A stretch of 64,000 nt of DNA from Macrosoma leucophasiata (Eukaryota; Arthropoda; Insecta; Lepidoptera; Hedylidae). Under the pieces are notes generated by a model. It ran no database searches and had not been told where the DNA came from. It was given only the letters and a program-made list of their open reading frames with translations. Shown here piece by piece: positions 63,943 to 64,000 of the stretch. Numbering within the stretch: the first letter of the stretch is position 1; each line of letters starts with the position of its first letter. The stretch is taken from contig JAWQUS010000023.1 of NCBI GenBank assembly GCA_036365455.1, positions 8,928,001-8,992,000 on the forward strand. The letters are read 5' to 3'. The translations under genes were made by a program, and so were the position numbers.

Positions 63943-64000
63943 AGTACAAACTCCATCAGATAATGAAAATGGCAATTCAATAATCAAGTTAGCTGTTAAT

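Noticed and set aside
1..64000. A previously undescribed multi-gene system
   Set aside because: Apart from mobile-element genes, no cluster of adjacent open frames with plausible shared function is present. The unusual signals are repeat structures and one promoter-like block.

Overview
The window reads as a piece of a lepidopteran (moth or butterfly) nuclear genome. The grounds are an AT-rich background, short AT-rich spacers, and a transposon mix I associate with Lepidoptera: a mariner pair, many small Helitrons ending in CTAG, RTE 3' ends ending in a CTACCCCGTTAGGG hairpin and CATA repeats, CR1/Jockey-type retrotransposons, a Penelope-like element, tRNA-derived SINEs, and the 'AGGGTTCCGT ... 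GACAGACA' repeat. I see no bacterial gene organisation, no CRISPR array and no rRNA. No host protein-coding gene can be named. Long open frames that can be assigned all belong to mobile elements; most of the rest are chance frames.

Layout. 0-9 kb: a MITE, local repeats, two full copies of an abundant repeat (called family A here), a possible host 3' exon at 7.8 kb, and a SINE with a 12-bp target duplication. 9.1-12.3 kb: a broken CR1-type retrotransposon on the minus strand. 12.6-23 kb: small Helitrons, a MITE, a direct duplication (15.4/16.1 kb), mariner copy 1 (17.3-18.6 kb), an interrupted family A copy with perfect hairpins, and a tRNA-derived SINE. 23.5-26.2 kb: a second CR1-type element with an open 702-codon reverse transcriptase frame. 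26-36 kb: old repeats, SINE B, a direct duplication (28.1/28.8 kb), two RTE 3' ends, and a TIR element. 36-39.5 kb: many family A copies, one of them split by a tandem dimer of a tRNA-like repeat (family T). 39.9-42.7 kb: a Helitron with a decayed helicase. 43.7-46.8 kb: a dense nest of family A, SINE B, family T, RTE and CR1 pieces. 47.5-47.9 kb: a GC-rich, TE-free block that looks like a host promoter, with a minus-strand first exon ending in a perfect splice donor. 49.3-53.8 kb: a MITE, family T, a tandem Helitron pair, a 955-bp Helitron, a foldback MITE, and mariner copy 2 inside a Helitron-like sequence. 55.1-56.3 kb: the 3' half of a Penelope-like element. 57-64 kb: a GC-rich repeat, a second large Helitron carrying a GGT microsatellite, further family A copies, a direct duplication, a retrotransposon ORF1 fragment and an inverted family T copy.

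How the parts relate. The autonomous elements (mariner, RTE, CR1, Penelope, Helitron) are all damaged or truncated, and the short repeats are probably parasites of such elements. SINE B shares its 3' tail design with the RTE ends, and the small Helitrons share termini with the large ones. Nesting gives a relative order: RTE and CR1 fragments and family T dimers sit inside older family A or T copies, and mariner copy 2 sits in a Helitron. The strongest non-TE signal is the promoter-like block at 47.55-47.9 kb. The strongest candidates for little-described units are the tRNA-like head-to-tail family T and the hairpin-headed family A.
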